From NCBI RefSeq assembly GCF_900119735.1, contig NZ_FPJW01000009.1, forward strand, positions 1-64,000: 64,000 bases of DNA, in the 5' to 3' direction. The stretch is from Marinospirillum alkaliphilum DSM 21637. Its GTDB lineage: Bacteria; Pseudomonadota; Gammaproteobacteria; Pseudomonadales; Halomonadaceae. The position numbers and the translations under genes are program-made. The notes beneath the pieces were generated by a model. It was given only the letters and a program-made list of their open reading frames with translations, ran no database searches and was not told the origin of the DNA. Positions 46,784 through 57,700 of this stretch are shown here, one piece after another (position 1 is the stretch's first letter; each line of letters opens with the position of its first letter).

Positions 46784-46812
46784 TTGTCCTGCAGCACTTT
46801 TCGCAGGATAAT
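46784..46812 (+). promoter_or_regulatory. upp promoter (sigma-70 type)
   Basis: TTGTCC, a 17-bp spacer, and GATAAT lie 43 bp before the upp ATG; a CCTGC/GCAGG dyad spans part of the spacer. Confidence 0.6.
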
Positions 46813-46854
46813 GCCGCTACTCCAGTCCAATTCATCCAAGCGTACGAGGTTTTC

Positions 46855-47484
46855 ATGGGTCTTCACGTCATCCAACACCCCCTGGTTCAGCACAAGCTGG
46901 GCCTGATGCGCGCTGAGCACATCAGCACCAAAAGTTTTCGCGAGCTGGCCAATGAACTGGGCAACCTGCTGACTTACGAAGCCACCAAGGACATGGAACT
47001 GGAACCGGAAACCATCACCAGCTGGAGTGGTGCCTCCATTCAGGTGCAGCGGCTGAAGGGTAAAAAAATCACTGCCGTACCGATCCTGCGAGCCGGCATC
47101 GGCATGCTGGATGGCATGCTGCAACTCATTCCCAGCGCCAAGGTCAGTGTGGTGGGCCTTTACCGCAATGAAGAAACCCTGGAACCGATGCCCTATTTTG
47201 AAAAGTTTGCCGGTGACATGGCTGAACGCATGGCGCTGGTACTGGACCCGATGCTGGCAACTGGTGGCTCCATGGTCGCCACCCTGGACATGCTCAAGAA
47301 GAAAGGCTGCAACAGTATTCGTGTGCTGGTGCTGGTGGCGGCACCGGAAGGCGTAAAACGTGTACTGGATGCCCACCCCGAAGTTGAAATTTATACCGCA
47401 TCCCTGGATGAGCGCCTCAATGAACATGGCTACATCCTGCCCGGACTGGGTGATGCCGGTGACAAGATTTTTGGTACCCGTTGA
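46855..47484 (+). CDS. upp: uracil phosphoribosyltransferase
   Basis: A 209-residue PRTase that makes UMP from uracil and PRPP (pyrimidine salvage, cytoplasm). PRPP-binding motif [15 protein letters not shown] and uracil-contact [17 protein letters not shown] at the C-terminus; normal length. GAGG precedes the ATG. It is 29 bp upstream of the uracil permease gene, a common pair. Confidence 0.97.
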   Translation: MGLHVIQHPLVQHKLGLMRAEHISTKSFRELANELGNLLTYEATKDMELEPETITSWSGASIQVQRLKGKKITAVPILRAGIGMLDGMLQLIPSAKVSVVGLYRNEETLEPMPYFEKFAGDMAERMALVLDPMLATGGSMVATLDMLKKKGCNSIRVLVLVAAPEGVKRVLDAHPEVEIYTASLDERLNEHGYILPGLGDAGDKIFGTR

Positions 47485-47513
47485 TTCCTCCCCAACCTGA
47501 TGGAGCACTGAGC

Positions 47514-48803
47514 ATGGCCTCAGCCACCCCTGCCGAAACCGGTTTTCTGCATCCGAAAACGGTTATTTCCGGCGCCCAGATGTTGTTTGTTGCCTTTGGC
47601 GCACTGGTCCTGGTCCCGCTGCTGACCGGGCTGGATCCCAGTGTTGCCCTGTTCACAGCCGGTCTTGGCACCCTGGTGTTTCATGGCATCACCCGCAAGA
47701 GTGTGCCAGTGTTTCTGGCCAGTTCTTTTGCCTTTATTGCTCCCATTCACGTCAGTGTGCAACAGTGGGGCGTGGAAGCCACGCTGGGCGGCCTGATGGC
47801 TGCCGGTGTCGCCTACATCCTGCTGAGCCTGCTGGTGAAAATTTACGGCGCCAACATCCTGCACCGCATCCTGCCACCCATCGTGGTCGGCCCGGTGATC
47901 ATGGTGATTGGTCTGGCACTGGCACCAGTGGCAGTCAACATGGCACTGGGTAAAACCGGAGACGGCAGTGCCGAACTCTTCCCTTACGGACAGGCGATTG
48001 CCGTGTCCATGCTGGCGCTGCTGGTGACACTGGGACTGGCGGTGTTCGGGCGGGGTTTTTATAAACTCCTGTCCATCCTGGGTGGTGTAGTGGCCGGTTA
48101 CCTGCTGGCGCTGCTGCTGGGCATGGTGGACTTTGGTGCAGTGACTCAGTCGGCCTGGGTCGCAGTGCCCAACTTCACCTTCCCCCAGTTCCACTGGGCC
48201 GCCATTTTGTTCATGATTCCAGTGGCCATCGCACCTGCCATTGAACACCTGGGTGACATGATTGCCATCGGCCAGATCACCGGGAAAAACTACATCAAAA
48301 AACCCGGCCTGCATCGCACCCTGCTGGGTGATGGTCTGGCCACGTCCACGGCCGCATTGTTCGGTGGTCCACCCAATACCACCTACTCGGAAGTCACCGG
48401 CGCAGTAATGATCACCCGCAGCTTCAACCCGATGATCATGATCTGGGCAGCCATCATTGCCATTCTGCTGGCTTTTGCAGGTAAACTCGGCGGCGTACTG
48501 CAAACCATCCCGACACCGGTGATGGGCGGTATCATGACGCTGCTGTTCGGCTCCATTGCGGTGGTGGGCATGAACACCCTGACTCGCGCGCATCTGGACC
48601 TGACCGCACCGCGCAACCTGTGTATTGCTTCACTGATTCTGGTATTTGGTATCGGTGGCATGCAAATGGGTGGTGGCATGTTCATGCTGCAGGGTGTTGG
48701 CCTGGCTGCCATTGTGGGTATTCTGCTGAATCTGATTCTACCCGGCGCACCGGCAATCCCTGGTGCAACACCTGCCGAAGCAACCGCTGACAACCAGCAC
48801 TGA
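47514..48803 (+). CDS. uraA: uracil permease (UraA/NCS2 family)
   Basis: A 429-residue NCS2 transporter with about 14 TM segments. The motif FMIPVAIAPAIEHLGDMIAIGQITG contains the substrate-binding Glu and NCS2 signature; GGPPNTTYSEVTGAVMITRSFNP holds the second binding Glu. It imports uracil with protons for Upp. TGGAG at 47501-47505 sets the ATG 47514. It is followed by a terminator. Confidence 0.94.
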   Translation: MASATPAETGFLHPKTVISGAQMLFVAFGALVLVPLLTGLDPSVALFTAGLGTLVFHGITRKSVPVFLASSFAFIAPIHVSVQQWGVEATLGGLMAAGVAYILLSLLVKIYGANILHRILPPIVVGPVIMVIGLALAPVAVNMALGKTGDGSAELFPYGQAIAVSMLALLVTLGLAVFGRGFYKLLSILGGVVAGYLLALLLGMVDFGAVTQSAWVAVPNFTFPQFHWAAILFMIPVAIAPAIEHLGDMIAIGQITGKNYIKKPGLHRTLLGDGLATSTAALFGGPPNTTYSEVTGAVMITRSFNPMIMIWAAIIAILLAFAGKLGGVLQTIPTPVMGGIMTLLFGSIAVVGMNTLTRAHLDLTAPRNLCIASLILVFGIGGMQMGGGMFMLQGVGLAAIVGILLNLILPGAPAIPGATPAEATADNQH

Positions 48804-48823
48804 GCATTCATTGATGCGCGATC

Positions 48824-48847
48824 AAGGCCACCTGCAGGTGGCCTTTT
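48824..48847 (+). terminator. terminator after uraA
   Basis: AAGGCCACCTGCAGGTGGCCTTTT, a perfect stem with a short T-run. Confidence 0.8.
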
Positions 48848-48970
48848 GCCGCAGGCTTCTTTCATCCCCCATTAGTCTTACTCCCTTCATATTCATGTCA
48901 CAAGGTGGCATATTGTGGACAGCTGGTCACAATCCTTGAACAACACCTATAAGAAGGGGCAAAGCTGACC

Positions 48971-50752
48971 ATGAGCTTATACCGCAGTATTGAAAAAGCC
49001 TTCTGGTACACCCTCACCCGCAAGATCATTGGTAACGTTGTAGCCCTGCTGCTGCCACAAGCCATTCTGGTCGGACTGGCCATTTATTACCTGAAACGCC
49101 TGGAAATACAGGTTACAGCGGTTGGTCAGCAGGAAGCCCTCTACCCGATGTTGATGAATTTCTGGTGGCTACTGGGAATATCCAGCCTGGTGGCACTGGC
49201 CTTTGGTATTTTCACGGTGTTTTTCATGCGCCATCTGTTTGTGCGCCCCATCCGTGATATCACCCAGGTGTTGCAAGCCATCCGTGACAAAAATGGTGAT
49301 ATCTCTGCCACACTACCGGATTACACCCACGATGAAATCTCTGAGATGGCGCGCAGCTACAATGAGTTTTCCGGCCAGTTAAAACAGATGATCAGCGAGG
49401 CCCGCCATCACTCGGTGAGTGTTGCCCTGAATGCTGCACGGGTGCAGAAGATGGTCACCAAGGCCAGTGCATCCTCCACCCAGCAGGAGCAACAAGCCCA
49501 GCAGATTCTGGAGTCCAGTCAGCAAGCCACCCTGGCTGTTGAAGAAATTGCATCCAACACCACCCACATCAGCACCCAGACGCATCACAATCTGGAAGAA
49601 ATCCACCAGTCAAACAATGAACTGCGTGATGTCACCGCACAAATCAAGCGTGTTGCACAACTGGCCCAGGGATTCCAGGAAACAGTACAGACCCTCAGCC
49701 GCAACTCAGATAACATCCGCAAGATCCTCACTCTGGTGGAAGATTTTTCCGAACAGACCAACCTGCTGGCGCTGAATGCCTCCATCGAAGCAGCAAGAGC
49801 CGGTGATGCCGGACGGGGATTTGCGGTAGTGGCTGATGAAGTTCGCAGCCTCGCCCAGAAGGTTGGCCAGGCCACCCAACAGATTCACACCAACATCAGT
49901 GAAATGACCGGGCTGGTCAGCAAAACTGAAACCGGGGCAGTATCGATCCTTGAGCATGTGCAGGAAACCGAAAGCTTCATGATCCGCACCAGTGATCAAT
50001 TCACTGATATGGTGGCAGGCTTTGAACAAATGAGTCAGCAACTGACCACCATTTCTGCCGCCATTGAAGAACTGTCCAACACCAATCAGGACACCCACCA
50101 ACACGTTGAAAGTATTGCCGGGCTATCAATGGCCGTAAAACAGGACATGGAGCAGTCTCGTGACAACTCCTTTGAACTGGAAATGGCCACCGAGCGCACC
50201 CAGGAGTTGCTGTCCCGCTTTATCATCGGTTTTGGTGGTTTTGAAAAGATGACCCAGTTGGGTTATCGCTGGGCTGCGGCAGTCACTGAAACCATGGAAG
50301 GTTTCCAGCGTCAGGGACTGAACCTGTTTGATCAAAACTACCGACCCATCAATCCAGGGCAGCGCCCAGCCCAGTTTCTGACCAGTTACACCGAAAAGGT
50401 CGAGCCGGTGTTGCAGCCTTTGTTTGATGGTTTCCTGCAGGAACACCCGGAATTTATCTATGCTGTAGCAGTGGATGTGAAGGGTTACCTGCCGGTGCAC
50501 CATAGCAAGGTGTCAAAAGCCTTGAGTGGCAACTTTGACGTGGATAACGCCCAGTGCCGCAACCGCAGGATTTTCTTTGACAGCCGACCGGAGCAACGCC
50601 GCTGCACCCATGAAAACCCCTTCCTGCTGCAAACCTTCATCCGCGATACCGGTGAGATCCTCAATGACCTCTCCATTCCGCTCTACATTGATGGCAAACA
50701 CTGGGGTTCACTGATCATGGGCTTTGAAACCAAACACCTGCTGGAAGACTGA
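48971..50752 (+). CDS. methyl-accepting chemotaxis protein with a cytoplasmic C-terminal domain
   Basis: 593 residues. Two close TM helices (~20-42 and 64-86) leave only a ~20-residue periplasmic loop. HAMP (~87-140) and a signalling domain follow, with the hairpin-tip motif around [26 protein letters not shown]. After the coiled coil a ~150-residue domain ([20 protein letters not shown] onwards) contains conserved His/Cys ([29 protein letters not shown]) and ends [15 protein letters not shown]. This resembles cytosolic sensory tails of other MCPs; ligand unknown. Adjacent to pyk, convergent. Confidence 0.9.
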   Translation: MSLYRSIEKAFWYTLTRKIIGNVVALLLPQAILVGLAIYYLKRLEIQVTAVGQQEALYPMLMNFWWLLGISSLVALAFGIFTVFFMRHLFVRPIRDITQVLQAIRDKNGDISATLPDYTHDEISEMARSYNEFSGQLKQMISEARHHSVSVALNAARVQKMVTKASASSTQQEQQAQQILESSQQATLAVEEIASNTTHISTQTHHNLEEIHQSNNELRDVTAQIKRVAQLAQGFQETVQTLSRNSDNIRKILTLVEDFSEQTNLLALNASIEAARAGDAGRGFAVVADEVRSLAQKVGQATQQIHTNISEMTGLVSKTETGAVSILEHVQETESFMIRTSDQFTDMVAGFEQMSQQLTTISAAIEELSNTNQDTHQHVESIAGLSMAVKQDMEQSRDNSFELEMATERTQELLSRFIIGFGGFEKMTQLGYRWAAAVTETMEGFQRQGLNLFDQNYRPINPGQRPAQFLTSYTEKVEPVLQPLFDGFLQEHPEFIYAVAVDVKGYLPVHHSKVSKALSGNFDVDNAQCRNRRIFFDSRPEQRRCTHENPFLLQTFIRDTGEILNDLSIPLYIDGKHWGSLIMGFETKHLLED

Positions 50753-50756
50753 GCAG

Positions 50757-50784
50757 ACCCATCCGGGTACTGGTCCGGATGGGT
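50757..50784. terminator. hairpin between the convergent chemoreceptor and pyk genes
   Basis: ACCCATCCGG-N8-CCGGATGGGT, a perfect 10-bp stem with no good T-run, possibly a bidirectional terminator. Confidence 0.5.
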
Positions 50785-50800
50785 TCACCTGCGACTCAGG

Positions 50801-52216
50801 TTAAACCCGGGCAATGTGCAGCAGATTGGTGCTGCCCACCTGCCCGAAAGGAATACCACCGATCACCACCAGAGTGGCTCCAGTATCGGCCAACCCTTGC
50901 TGACGGGCCACCTCACAGGCGCAGTGGATCATGTGATCAACACTGTCCAGCGGCTCGGAAACCACCGGGTGCACACCCCAGACCAGTGCCAACCGCCGCG
51001 CAATGGCCGGATCAGGCGTCAGCCCCAGCACCGGTGTGCGTGGCCGTTCGCGCGCCGCACGCAGCACACTGAAACCGGAAACACTGAAGGCAACGGTGGC
51101 TGCACAACCACTGTATTCAGCCACATCCCACATGGCACTGCAGATGGCATCCGGTGTGCTTTGCCGCTGGGCATTGCGCGAACCGTGCCAGTTGCTGCGC
51201 CAGCCCGGATCAGCCTCCACCTCATGAATGATGCTGTGCATCATCGCCACCGCTTCACAGGGATAATCCCCTGCCGCTGACTCGGCTGATAACATCACGG
51301 CATCTACACCGTCGTAAATGGCAGTGGCCACATCGGAAGCCTCGGCACGGGTTGGCACCGGCGCTTTAATCATGGATTCCAGCATCTGAGTGGCCACTAC
51401 CACCGGTTTACCGGCACGCCGTGAGGCCGCCACTATGCGTTTCTGCAATACCGGCACCTGGGGTGCAGGAAGCTCCACGCCCAGATCACCCCGCGCCACC
51501 ATGATGCCATCCGCTGCCGCCACGATGGCATTCAGGTGCTCAATGGCGGAAGGTTTTTCCAGCTTGGCCATCACCCAGGCACGATCACCCACCAGTGCCT
51601 TGGCTTCCGTAACATCTTCCGGGCGCTGCACAAAAGACAACGCCACCCAGTCCACACCCAGTTGCAGGCCAAAATCCAGATCACGTCGGTCTTTTTCAGT
51701 CAGTGCTGAAATCGGCAGCAGCACACCCGGCACATTCACACCCTTGCGATCTGACAGCACACCACCGACCAGCACTTCTGTCTCGGCAAAGTCAGCACCA
51801 CAACGCTTCACTTTCAAGCGCAGCTTGCCATCATCCAGCAGCAGATCCGTTTCCGGCTCCAGCGCGGCAAAAATTTCCGGGTGCGGCAAACAAACCCGCT
51901 GCTCGTCACCGGCCTGCGGATTCATGTCCAGTCGAAAAGCGGTGCCAGCCACCAGCGTGACACGACCGGCAGCAAAAGTGCCCACACGCAGCTTGGGCCC
52001 CTGTAAATCCATCAACACACCCAGCGGACGACCAATTTTTTGTTCCACACGACGAATGCAGGCATAACGCTCGGCATGATCTTCATGAGAACCATGGCTG
52101 AAATTCAGGCGAAACACATCCGCTCCGGCAGCAACCAGTGCTTCAATCTGTGTTTCAGTGGAACTGGCTGGGCCCAGAGTGGCAAGGATTCGGGCACGAC
52201 GCTGACGCAATGACAT
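50801..52216 (-). CDS. pyk: pyruvate kinase
   Basis: A 471-residue pyruvate kinase making pyruvate and ATP from PEP and ADP in glycolysis. Motifs: RARILATLGPASS start, NFSHGSHEDH, metal-binding DGIMVARGDLGVELP, and VVATQMLESMI. A and C domains are complete; the length is normal. It is monocistronic between the chemoreceptor and the ParA gene. Confidence 0.96.
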   Translation of the reverse strand: MSLRQRRARILATLGPASSTETQIEALVAAGADVFRLNFSHGSHEDHAERYACIRRVEQKIGRPLGVLMDLQGPKLRVGTFAAGRVTLVAGTAFRLDMNPQAGDEQRVCLPHPEIFAALEPETDLLLDDGKLRLKVKRCGADFAETEVLVGGVLSDRKGVNVPGVLLPISALTEKDRRDLDFGLQLGVDWVALSFVQRPEDVTEAKALVGDRAWVMAKLEKPSAIEHLNAIVAAADGIMVARGDLGVELPAPQVPVLQKRIVAASRRAGKPVVVATQMLESMIKAPVPTRAEASDVATAIYDGVDAVMLSAESAAGDYPCEAVAMMHSIIHEVEADPGWRSNWHGSRNAQRQSTPDAICSAMWDVAEYSGCAATVAFSVSGFSVLRAARERPRTPVLGLTPDPAIARRLALVWGVHPVVSEPLDSVDHMIHCACEVARQQGLADTGATLVVIGGIPFGQVGSTNLLHIARV

Positions 52217-52243
52217 AAATGGCTCCGCTGCAATAAAGAAAAC

Positions 52244-52984
52244 TCAGAGCCGGGATTCTACTTCCTGCCAGAGCTGACGGTAAGCCTGATTAGCCGGTTT
52301 ACTGCGGGCAAACTGATCCAGCGGCGCTCGGTGTTCACCCATGTTTTCCACATCAGCAGAAAAAGGGATGCTGGTTTCCAGAAAACGCACCTTGCCATTT
52401 GTCAGGTTGGACTGGGTATTACGATGCATGGATTTCTGCTGCTGCACCATGGAAAAAAACGGCAGCAGTTTCTTGCGTGAATAATCCTCAGCTTCAAAAA
52501 AATCCAGCAACTGATGAAAGGTGCGTTCAGACAGGGTGGTTGGAATCACCGGCACCAGCAGCCGGTCAGCAGCATTGAATACTGACTCCGACAGTTTGCC
52601 GATGCTGGGGGGGCAATCCAGAATCACCAGGTCATACTCCCCTTTCATGCCCCGCAGGATCTTTTTCAGTCGACTGCGGCGCTTTTCCAGGCTGTTAAGC
52701 AGTACATCAAAATGGCGAAAGCTCAGGTGAGCCGGAATCACATCCAGGTGCTCATAATCACTGGCCTTGATGTGTTGCAGCAGTTCTTCATAAGCCTTGA
52801 AAAAACGCTTGCCCCAGCTTTTACGTGAAGGTTTGATGCGAAAATAAAAGGATGAAGCCCCCTGCGGATCAAGATCAATCAGCAGCGTTCGCCGTCCTGA
52901 GCGGGCTGCCCAGTAAGCCAGATTCACGGCAGATGCCGTTTTACCGACCCCACCTTTCATGCTGTAAACCGCCAGAATTTTCAT
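52244..52984 (-). CDS. ParA-like ATPase adjacent to a CHAD protein
   Basis: A 246-residue ParA/MinD-type ATPase: deviant Walker A KGGVGKTA near the N-terminus with the signature Lys, LLIDLDPQGASSF, and Walker B VILDCPPS. ParA-type proteins position chromosomes, plasmids or other cargo on the nucleoid. No ParB is adjacent; the start codon is 1 bp after the CHAD gene stop, so it may position a CHAD-associated structure. ATG 52984 fits the family; upstream frame is open into CHAD. Confidence 0.88.
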   Translation of the reverse strand: MKILAVYSMKGGVGKTASAVNLAYWAARSGRRTLLIDLDPQGASSFYFRIKPSRKSWGKRFFKAYEELLQHIKASDYEHLDVIPAHLSFRHFDVLLNSLEKRRSRLKKILRGMKGEYDLVILDCPPSIGKLSESVFNAADRLLVPVIPTTLSERTFHQLLDFFEAEDYSRKKLLPFFSMVQQQKSMHRNTQSNLTNGKVRFLETSIPFSADVENMGEHRAPLDQFARSKPANQAYRQLWQEVESRL

Positions 52985-52985
52985 T

Positions 52986-54740
52986 TCAAGCCTCTGTCTG
53001 TTTGAAGGGGGGCTGGTTGAAGGGCCGGGGCAAATTAAAAGGTTGAGCAGCATAGTCACTCAAGGCCTGCATCACCTGGCTGCGCGCCTGGCGCTGTTGC
53101 TGGTGAAGCAGTGCCACCAGACCATGCACAGCAGCCTGCTGGCCTTCTGGTGCATCTGGCTGCAACTGTTGCAACAAAAAAGCCTGCTGTACGGCAAAGT
53201 CATTGAAGTTGCCCAGAATCCCCTGCAGGCGCTTGAGGGAACGCAACTGCTGCTGTACCAGTGCATCGGGCAACAGGGATGCAAAAAAATCCAGCAGGTA
53301 ACGCAGTTTCTTGCACTCGATCCGCAATTGGTGCACTTCTTCGTCCGGTGTTGCATCAGTGATGCGACGCCCCTTGCGCAGCACCCGGCGATGGCAGCGC
53401 TGCATTCGAGCCAGCACCTGTTGCTGCAAGGGTTCATGAAAAGGCTCGTGAAAGGTTTCATGAAAAGGCTCGTGAAATGCCACAAGCTGGTTTTCAGATG
53501 CGGGCACAGGCTGCAAGGCTGCTTCCAGTGCCTGGCAGAAGCGGCTGTATTCCTGCCCCATCAAGTGCGCCACCAGCGCCTGATGGGCTTTGCGCCGCTG
53601 CTGCTCAACACTGCGCAGCAGCGACTGAAAACCGGCCTGAAATGCTTCAGGCAACATCTGCAGGTAACGCACCTTTTCCAGCAACAGCACATCCAGATCC
53701 CGCAAACGACCCGTCGGGCGTGCCAGATCAGCCAGCAAGCCACGTAACAGGCGACCCTGTTCATCAGGCAGGGTCTGTTTCATCAGGGACAAGAGGGATC
53801 GGATCCGGCGCAGGTTCACCCGGTACTGATGCAGGAATTCAGTGTCTGTATCCGCCAGCATGCCCGACTCGTAGCGACGTGCCTGCTGCCAGTAGAGAGA
53901 AGCCATGCGCAATATTGCGGCACCAGCCGCTTCATCGGGTTGCAGGGGCAAGGGATTGGGCAGCAACTCATTTGCCGGTTGCAGGCCACAGATGGCCAGC
54001 CAGTCACATGATTCATTTAAGCTTTTTTTGCCTGGACTCTTTATTCCCGGCTTGGTTCTTTCTTGTTCTGTTCTTGCTTGCTCTGTTCTTTCCTGTTCTG
54101 TTGCTTCCAGTTCTGCTGTTGGCAAACCCGCTACTTCCTGCGAAGTGACATCGGCTTTCAGTGGCAGCAATCGCTGCTGTAATAACAGTGCTTCAGACTC
54201 ATAACCCCGCAACGGATGGAAATGCAATAACACCCGGTGATGACGCGGCATTTCTTCACAGCGCAGGCTACTCAGTTGCTGCTCCACCAGTTCAATGCGC
54301 AACAGGATTTTGCCTTCATCATCACGACAGGCCAGCAGTTGATGCTGTTGCTCCACCTGCAGTACCGGACGCAGTGAATAAAGCCCCAGCACTCCCGCCA
54401 GCTTTTTCTGCAGCGGCCCTTCGGGAAGGTCCCACCAGAACACCGGCGGGCCAGGTAAGGCGGCCTGCTCCAGCAAGCCCTTGATGCCCTTGCCCTGCAA
54501 ACGGCAACAACCTTCCCTGGCCTTGCCCTTGATGGATGAGTCACACTCGGCACTGGCCTGCTGATAGATAAGGGTCAGGCCTTTCTGCCACAACTGCCAG
54601 TCAACGTCATCGAGTAATAAACGGGTATCAGCCCAGTCATCCTCTCGTGTCAGCCGGACATCCTTGCCCAGCAGCTTTTTTAACCTGTTCCTGTCTGGTG
54701 CTGTATTCAGCAGCCAGCCGGTTGTTTCCTCTGGCGTCAT
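52986..54740 (-). CDS. CHAD domain protein with divergent N-terminal CYTH-like region
   Basis: 584 residues. The C-terminal half (~290-560) is a CHAD domain: pairs of conserved His/Arg/Lys in helices such as LHQYRVNLRRIRSLLSLMKQ and VHQLRIECKKLRYLLDFFASLL. CHAD binds polyphosphate and often marks polyphosphate granules. The N-terminal part (~100-200) vaguely resembles a CYTH domain. Between them is a low-complexity Glu/Thr/Gln-rich linker (EQERTEQARTEQERTKP), and the CHAD domain contains a repeated FHEPFHETFHEPFHEP insertion. ATG 54740 chosen by position of normal protein sequence; ParA follows by 1 bp. Confidence 0.85.
   Translation of the reverse strand: MTPEETTGWLLNTAPDRNRLKKLLGKDVRLTREDDWADTRLLLDDVDWQLWQKGLTLIYQQASAECDSSIKGKAREGCCRLQGKGIKGLLEQAALPGPPVFWWDLPEGPLQKKLAGVLGLYSLRPVLQVEQQHQLLACRDDEGKILLRIELVEQQLSSLRCEEMPRHHRVLLHFHPLRGYESEALLLQQRLLPLKADVTSQEVAGLPTAELEATEQERTEQARTEQERTKPGIKSPGKKSLNESCDWLAICGLQPANELLPNPLPLQPDEAAGAAILRMASLYWQQARRYESGMLADTDTEFLHQYRVNLRRIRSLLSLMKQTLPDEQGRLLRGLLADLARPTGRLRDLDVLLLEKVRYLQMLPEAFQAGFQSLLRSVEQQRRKAHQALVAHLMGQEYSRFCQALEAALQPVPASENQLVAFHEPFHETFHEPFHEPLQQQVLARMQRCHRRVLRKGRRITDATPDEEVHQLRIECKKLRYLLDFFASLLPDALVQQQLRSLKRLQGILGNFNDFAVQQAFLLQQLQPDAPEGQQAAVHGLVALLHQQQRQARSQVMQALSDYAAQPFNLPRPFNQPPFKQTEA
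53433..53480. repeat. 24-bp tandem repeat in the CHAD gene
   Basis: Two copies of a 24-bp unit (53433-53456 and 53457-53480), differing by two bases near the end, encode the FHEP-FHET repeat. In frame. Confidence 0.8.
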
Positions 54741-54750
54741 GGCTTGTCCA

Positions 54751-57700
54751 TCAGTTCTGGTTGTTGTTTTCCCCCGGCAACAGGGCCATATACAGCACCG
54801 GTACTGCAATCAGGGTCAGTAGCGTGGCAAACGCCAGACCACCCATGATGGTAATAGCCATACTGGCAAAAAGGGCATCTGACAGCAAGGGTAGCATTCC
54901 CAGTATGGTGGTGCCAGCCGCCAGGAATACCGGTCGCAAACGACTGACACTGGCCTCGATGACCTGATCCAGCATTCGGCCACCTTCAGCAATGCGCAGG
55001 TCCATTTCTTCAACCAGTACAATGGCATTTTTCATCAGCATGCCGGACAGACTCAGGAAACCCAACAGGGCGGTGAACCCAAAAGGCAGGCCACTCAACA
55101 ACAGGCCGGCCACCACACCCACTGCAGACATGGGCACCACCAGCCAGATCACCAGCGGCTGACGCACCCGCCCGAACAACAGCACTGAAACCACCAGCAT
55201 CACAATGAAGCTCAGTGGCAGCTGGGCTGCCAGCGATGCCTGGGCATCACGGGAGTTTTCATACTCGCCACCCCATTCCAGCCGATAACCTTCCGGCAAC
55301 GGCAGGGCTTCCACCTGTTGACGTAACAACCTGAAAGCCTGGTCAGCGGTATAACCTGCTGCCGGTTCGGCCAGTACCGTCAGGGTGCGAACCCGGTCAC
55401 GGCGATGAATCACTGCCTCTTCAGGCACCAGTTCAAAACGCTCCACCACCTGAGTCAACGGCACGTAAGCACGCTCGACTGAACTCCAGATCAACCGATC
55501 CTGCAGACGACTGGCATCCAGCCGCTCCTGGTCCGGTGGACGGGCAATGATCGGCAGCCGCTCAACCCCTTCACGGTAGGTGCCAGCCTTAACACCCTCG
55601 GTTGAAAACTTCAGGGTTTCAGCCAGATCATGTCGACTGATACCGGCATAGCGTGCCCTTTCTTCATTAAAAACCGGTGACAGCGTCAGCTGTTTTTCGC
55701 GCCAGTCATGACGTATATCCGTCAGGCTGGATTGCTGCTCCATCAGATTCCGGGCCTGCTCACCCAGCTCACGCAATACCTGCATGTCCGGGCCGGAAAA
55801 ACGTGCCTGAATCCGTGCACCACCACCGGGACCGAACACCAGTCGTTCGGTGTAGATGCGGGCATCCGGGAATTGCTCGCCCAGTTCATTCCGCAGACGT
55901 TGTGCCAGTGCATCAATCCGATCGCGGTCAGCTACCCGCACAATCAGTTGCCCGTAAGAAGAATCGGGCTGGCGAGGTTCATAAGTGAGCATGAATCGGC
56001 TGGCACCCTGACCAATGAAACTGGCCACACTCACCACTTCCGGTTGCTGCAGGACATAAGCCTCCATTTGTGCCAGATCTCTTGCCGTGGCGCGGATGTC
56101 AGTGCCCAGCGGCAGCTCATAATTGACATAAAACAGCGGGGTGTTGGAGTCCGGGAAAAACGCCTGCTTGACCCAGCCAAAACCGGCGTAACTGCCCAGC
56201 GTCAGCACCACCAGCAAGGTCAGCGTGGTTTTGCGGGCCGCCAGTGCCTGCCGCAGCACCTTGCGGTAGTGACCATAAACCGCACCGGCATAAAGATCTT
56301 CCTGCTGCTGACCGGTTTTCACCCGGAACAGGTAATGACCCAGCAACGGTGTGACCGTCACTGCCAGCACCCAACTGAGCAACAGTGAAATACCGATCAC
56401 CGCAAATAGTGAGAACATGAACTCACCGGTGGCATCCGGTGACAGGCCAATGCCGGCAAACGCCATGATGCCAATGACCGTGGCCCCCAGCAGCGGCAAC
56501 TGGGTGCGCTGTACGGCATCACTGGCCGCCTGACGGGAATCCATGCGTTTCTGCATGTTGATCAGCATGCCTTCCGCCACCACAATGGCATTATCCACCA
56601 GCATGCCCATGGCAATGATCAGGGCGCCCAGTGAAATCCGTTCCATCTCAATGTGCAGCACCCGCATGAAGAAGGTGGTACCCAGTACCGTCAGTAGCAA
56701 GGTCAGACCCACCACCACACCCACTCGCCAGCCCATGAACAGACACAACACACCAATCACGATGGCCACGGACATGGCCAGGTTCAGCATAAAGCTGTTG
56801 ATGGCTTCATCCACCACCCGGTGTTGTTCATAAATCGGATGCAGTTCCACACCCAATGGGATCATCGCTTGCAGGCTGGCCAGATGAGCATCCACCGCCT
56901 GCCCCACCTTGACGATGTTGGTATCAGCCACACCGGCCACGGCCAGGGTGAAGGCCGGGGTGCCATTAAAACGGATCAGTTGTTCCGGCCGCTCGGTGGT
57001 CTTGCGCTCAATTCGGGCAATATCAATCAGGCTGAGCTGTTCAGTGGTTCCCGGTCGCCCGACCCGCAAGGCTTCCAGGCTGCCCAGTGAATCCAGACCC
57101 GGACGGGTGACCAGACGCACCCGCTGATCACCAATGCGCAACTCACCGGCATCCTCCACCGAGTTTTCGGTTTGCAGGGTATTTAATACCTGCTCCACCG
57201 GCAGACCCAGGCGTGTCAGCTTTTCGTGGGACACTTCGATATAGATGCTTTCTTCCGGTTCACCAGCGGTGCTGACCTTGGCAACACCCGGCACCGTCAA
57301 CAGCTCACGGCGCAGGAAACGAGCCAGCTCACGGATTTCATGATCACTGAAACCCTCCGCCGTCACGGCATAAAAAATACCAAACACATCACCGAAATCA
57401 TCCACCACCCGCGAGTTGGCTGCACCGGGAGGCAACTGCCCCTGGGCATCACTGACCTTGCGGCGCAGTTCATCCCAGATCTGGGGCATGTCCCGGCTGT
57501 TGTAGGTGTCTTTGATTTCAACAGTGATTTCGGAAAGGCCCGGCAGTGAACGGGACTGAATCCGACGCAACTGGGGCAACTGCTGAATGGCTGATTCCAT
57601 CAGCTCGGTCACTTCCTCCTCCACTTCCAGGGCAGTGGCACCGGGATAAGCCGTGACCACTATCGCCTGTTTAATGGTGAAGGCTGGATCTTCCAACCTG

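Noticed and set aside
53425-53485. Short-repeat array near the CHAD FHEP segment as a CRISPR-like feature
   Set aside because: Only two adjoining copies without spacers, and in frame with a coding sequence.
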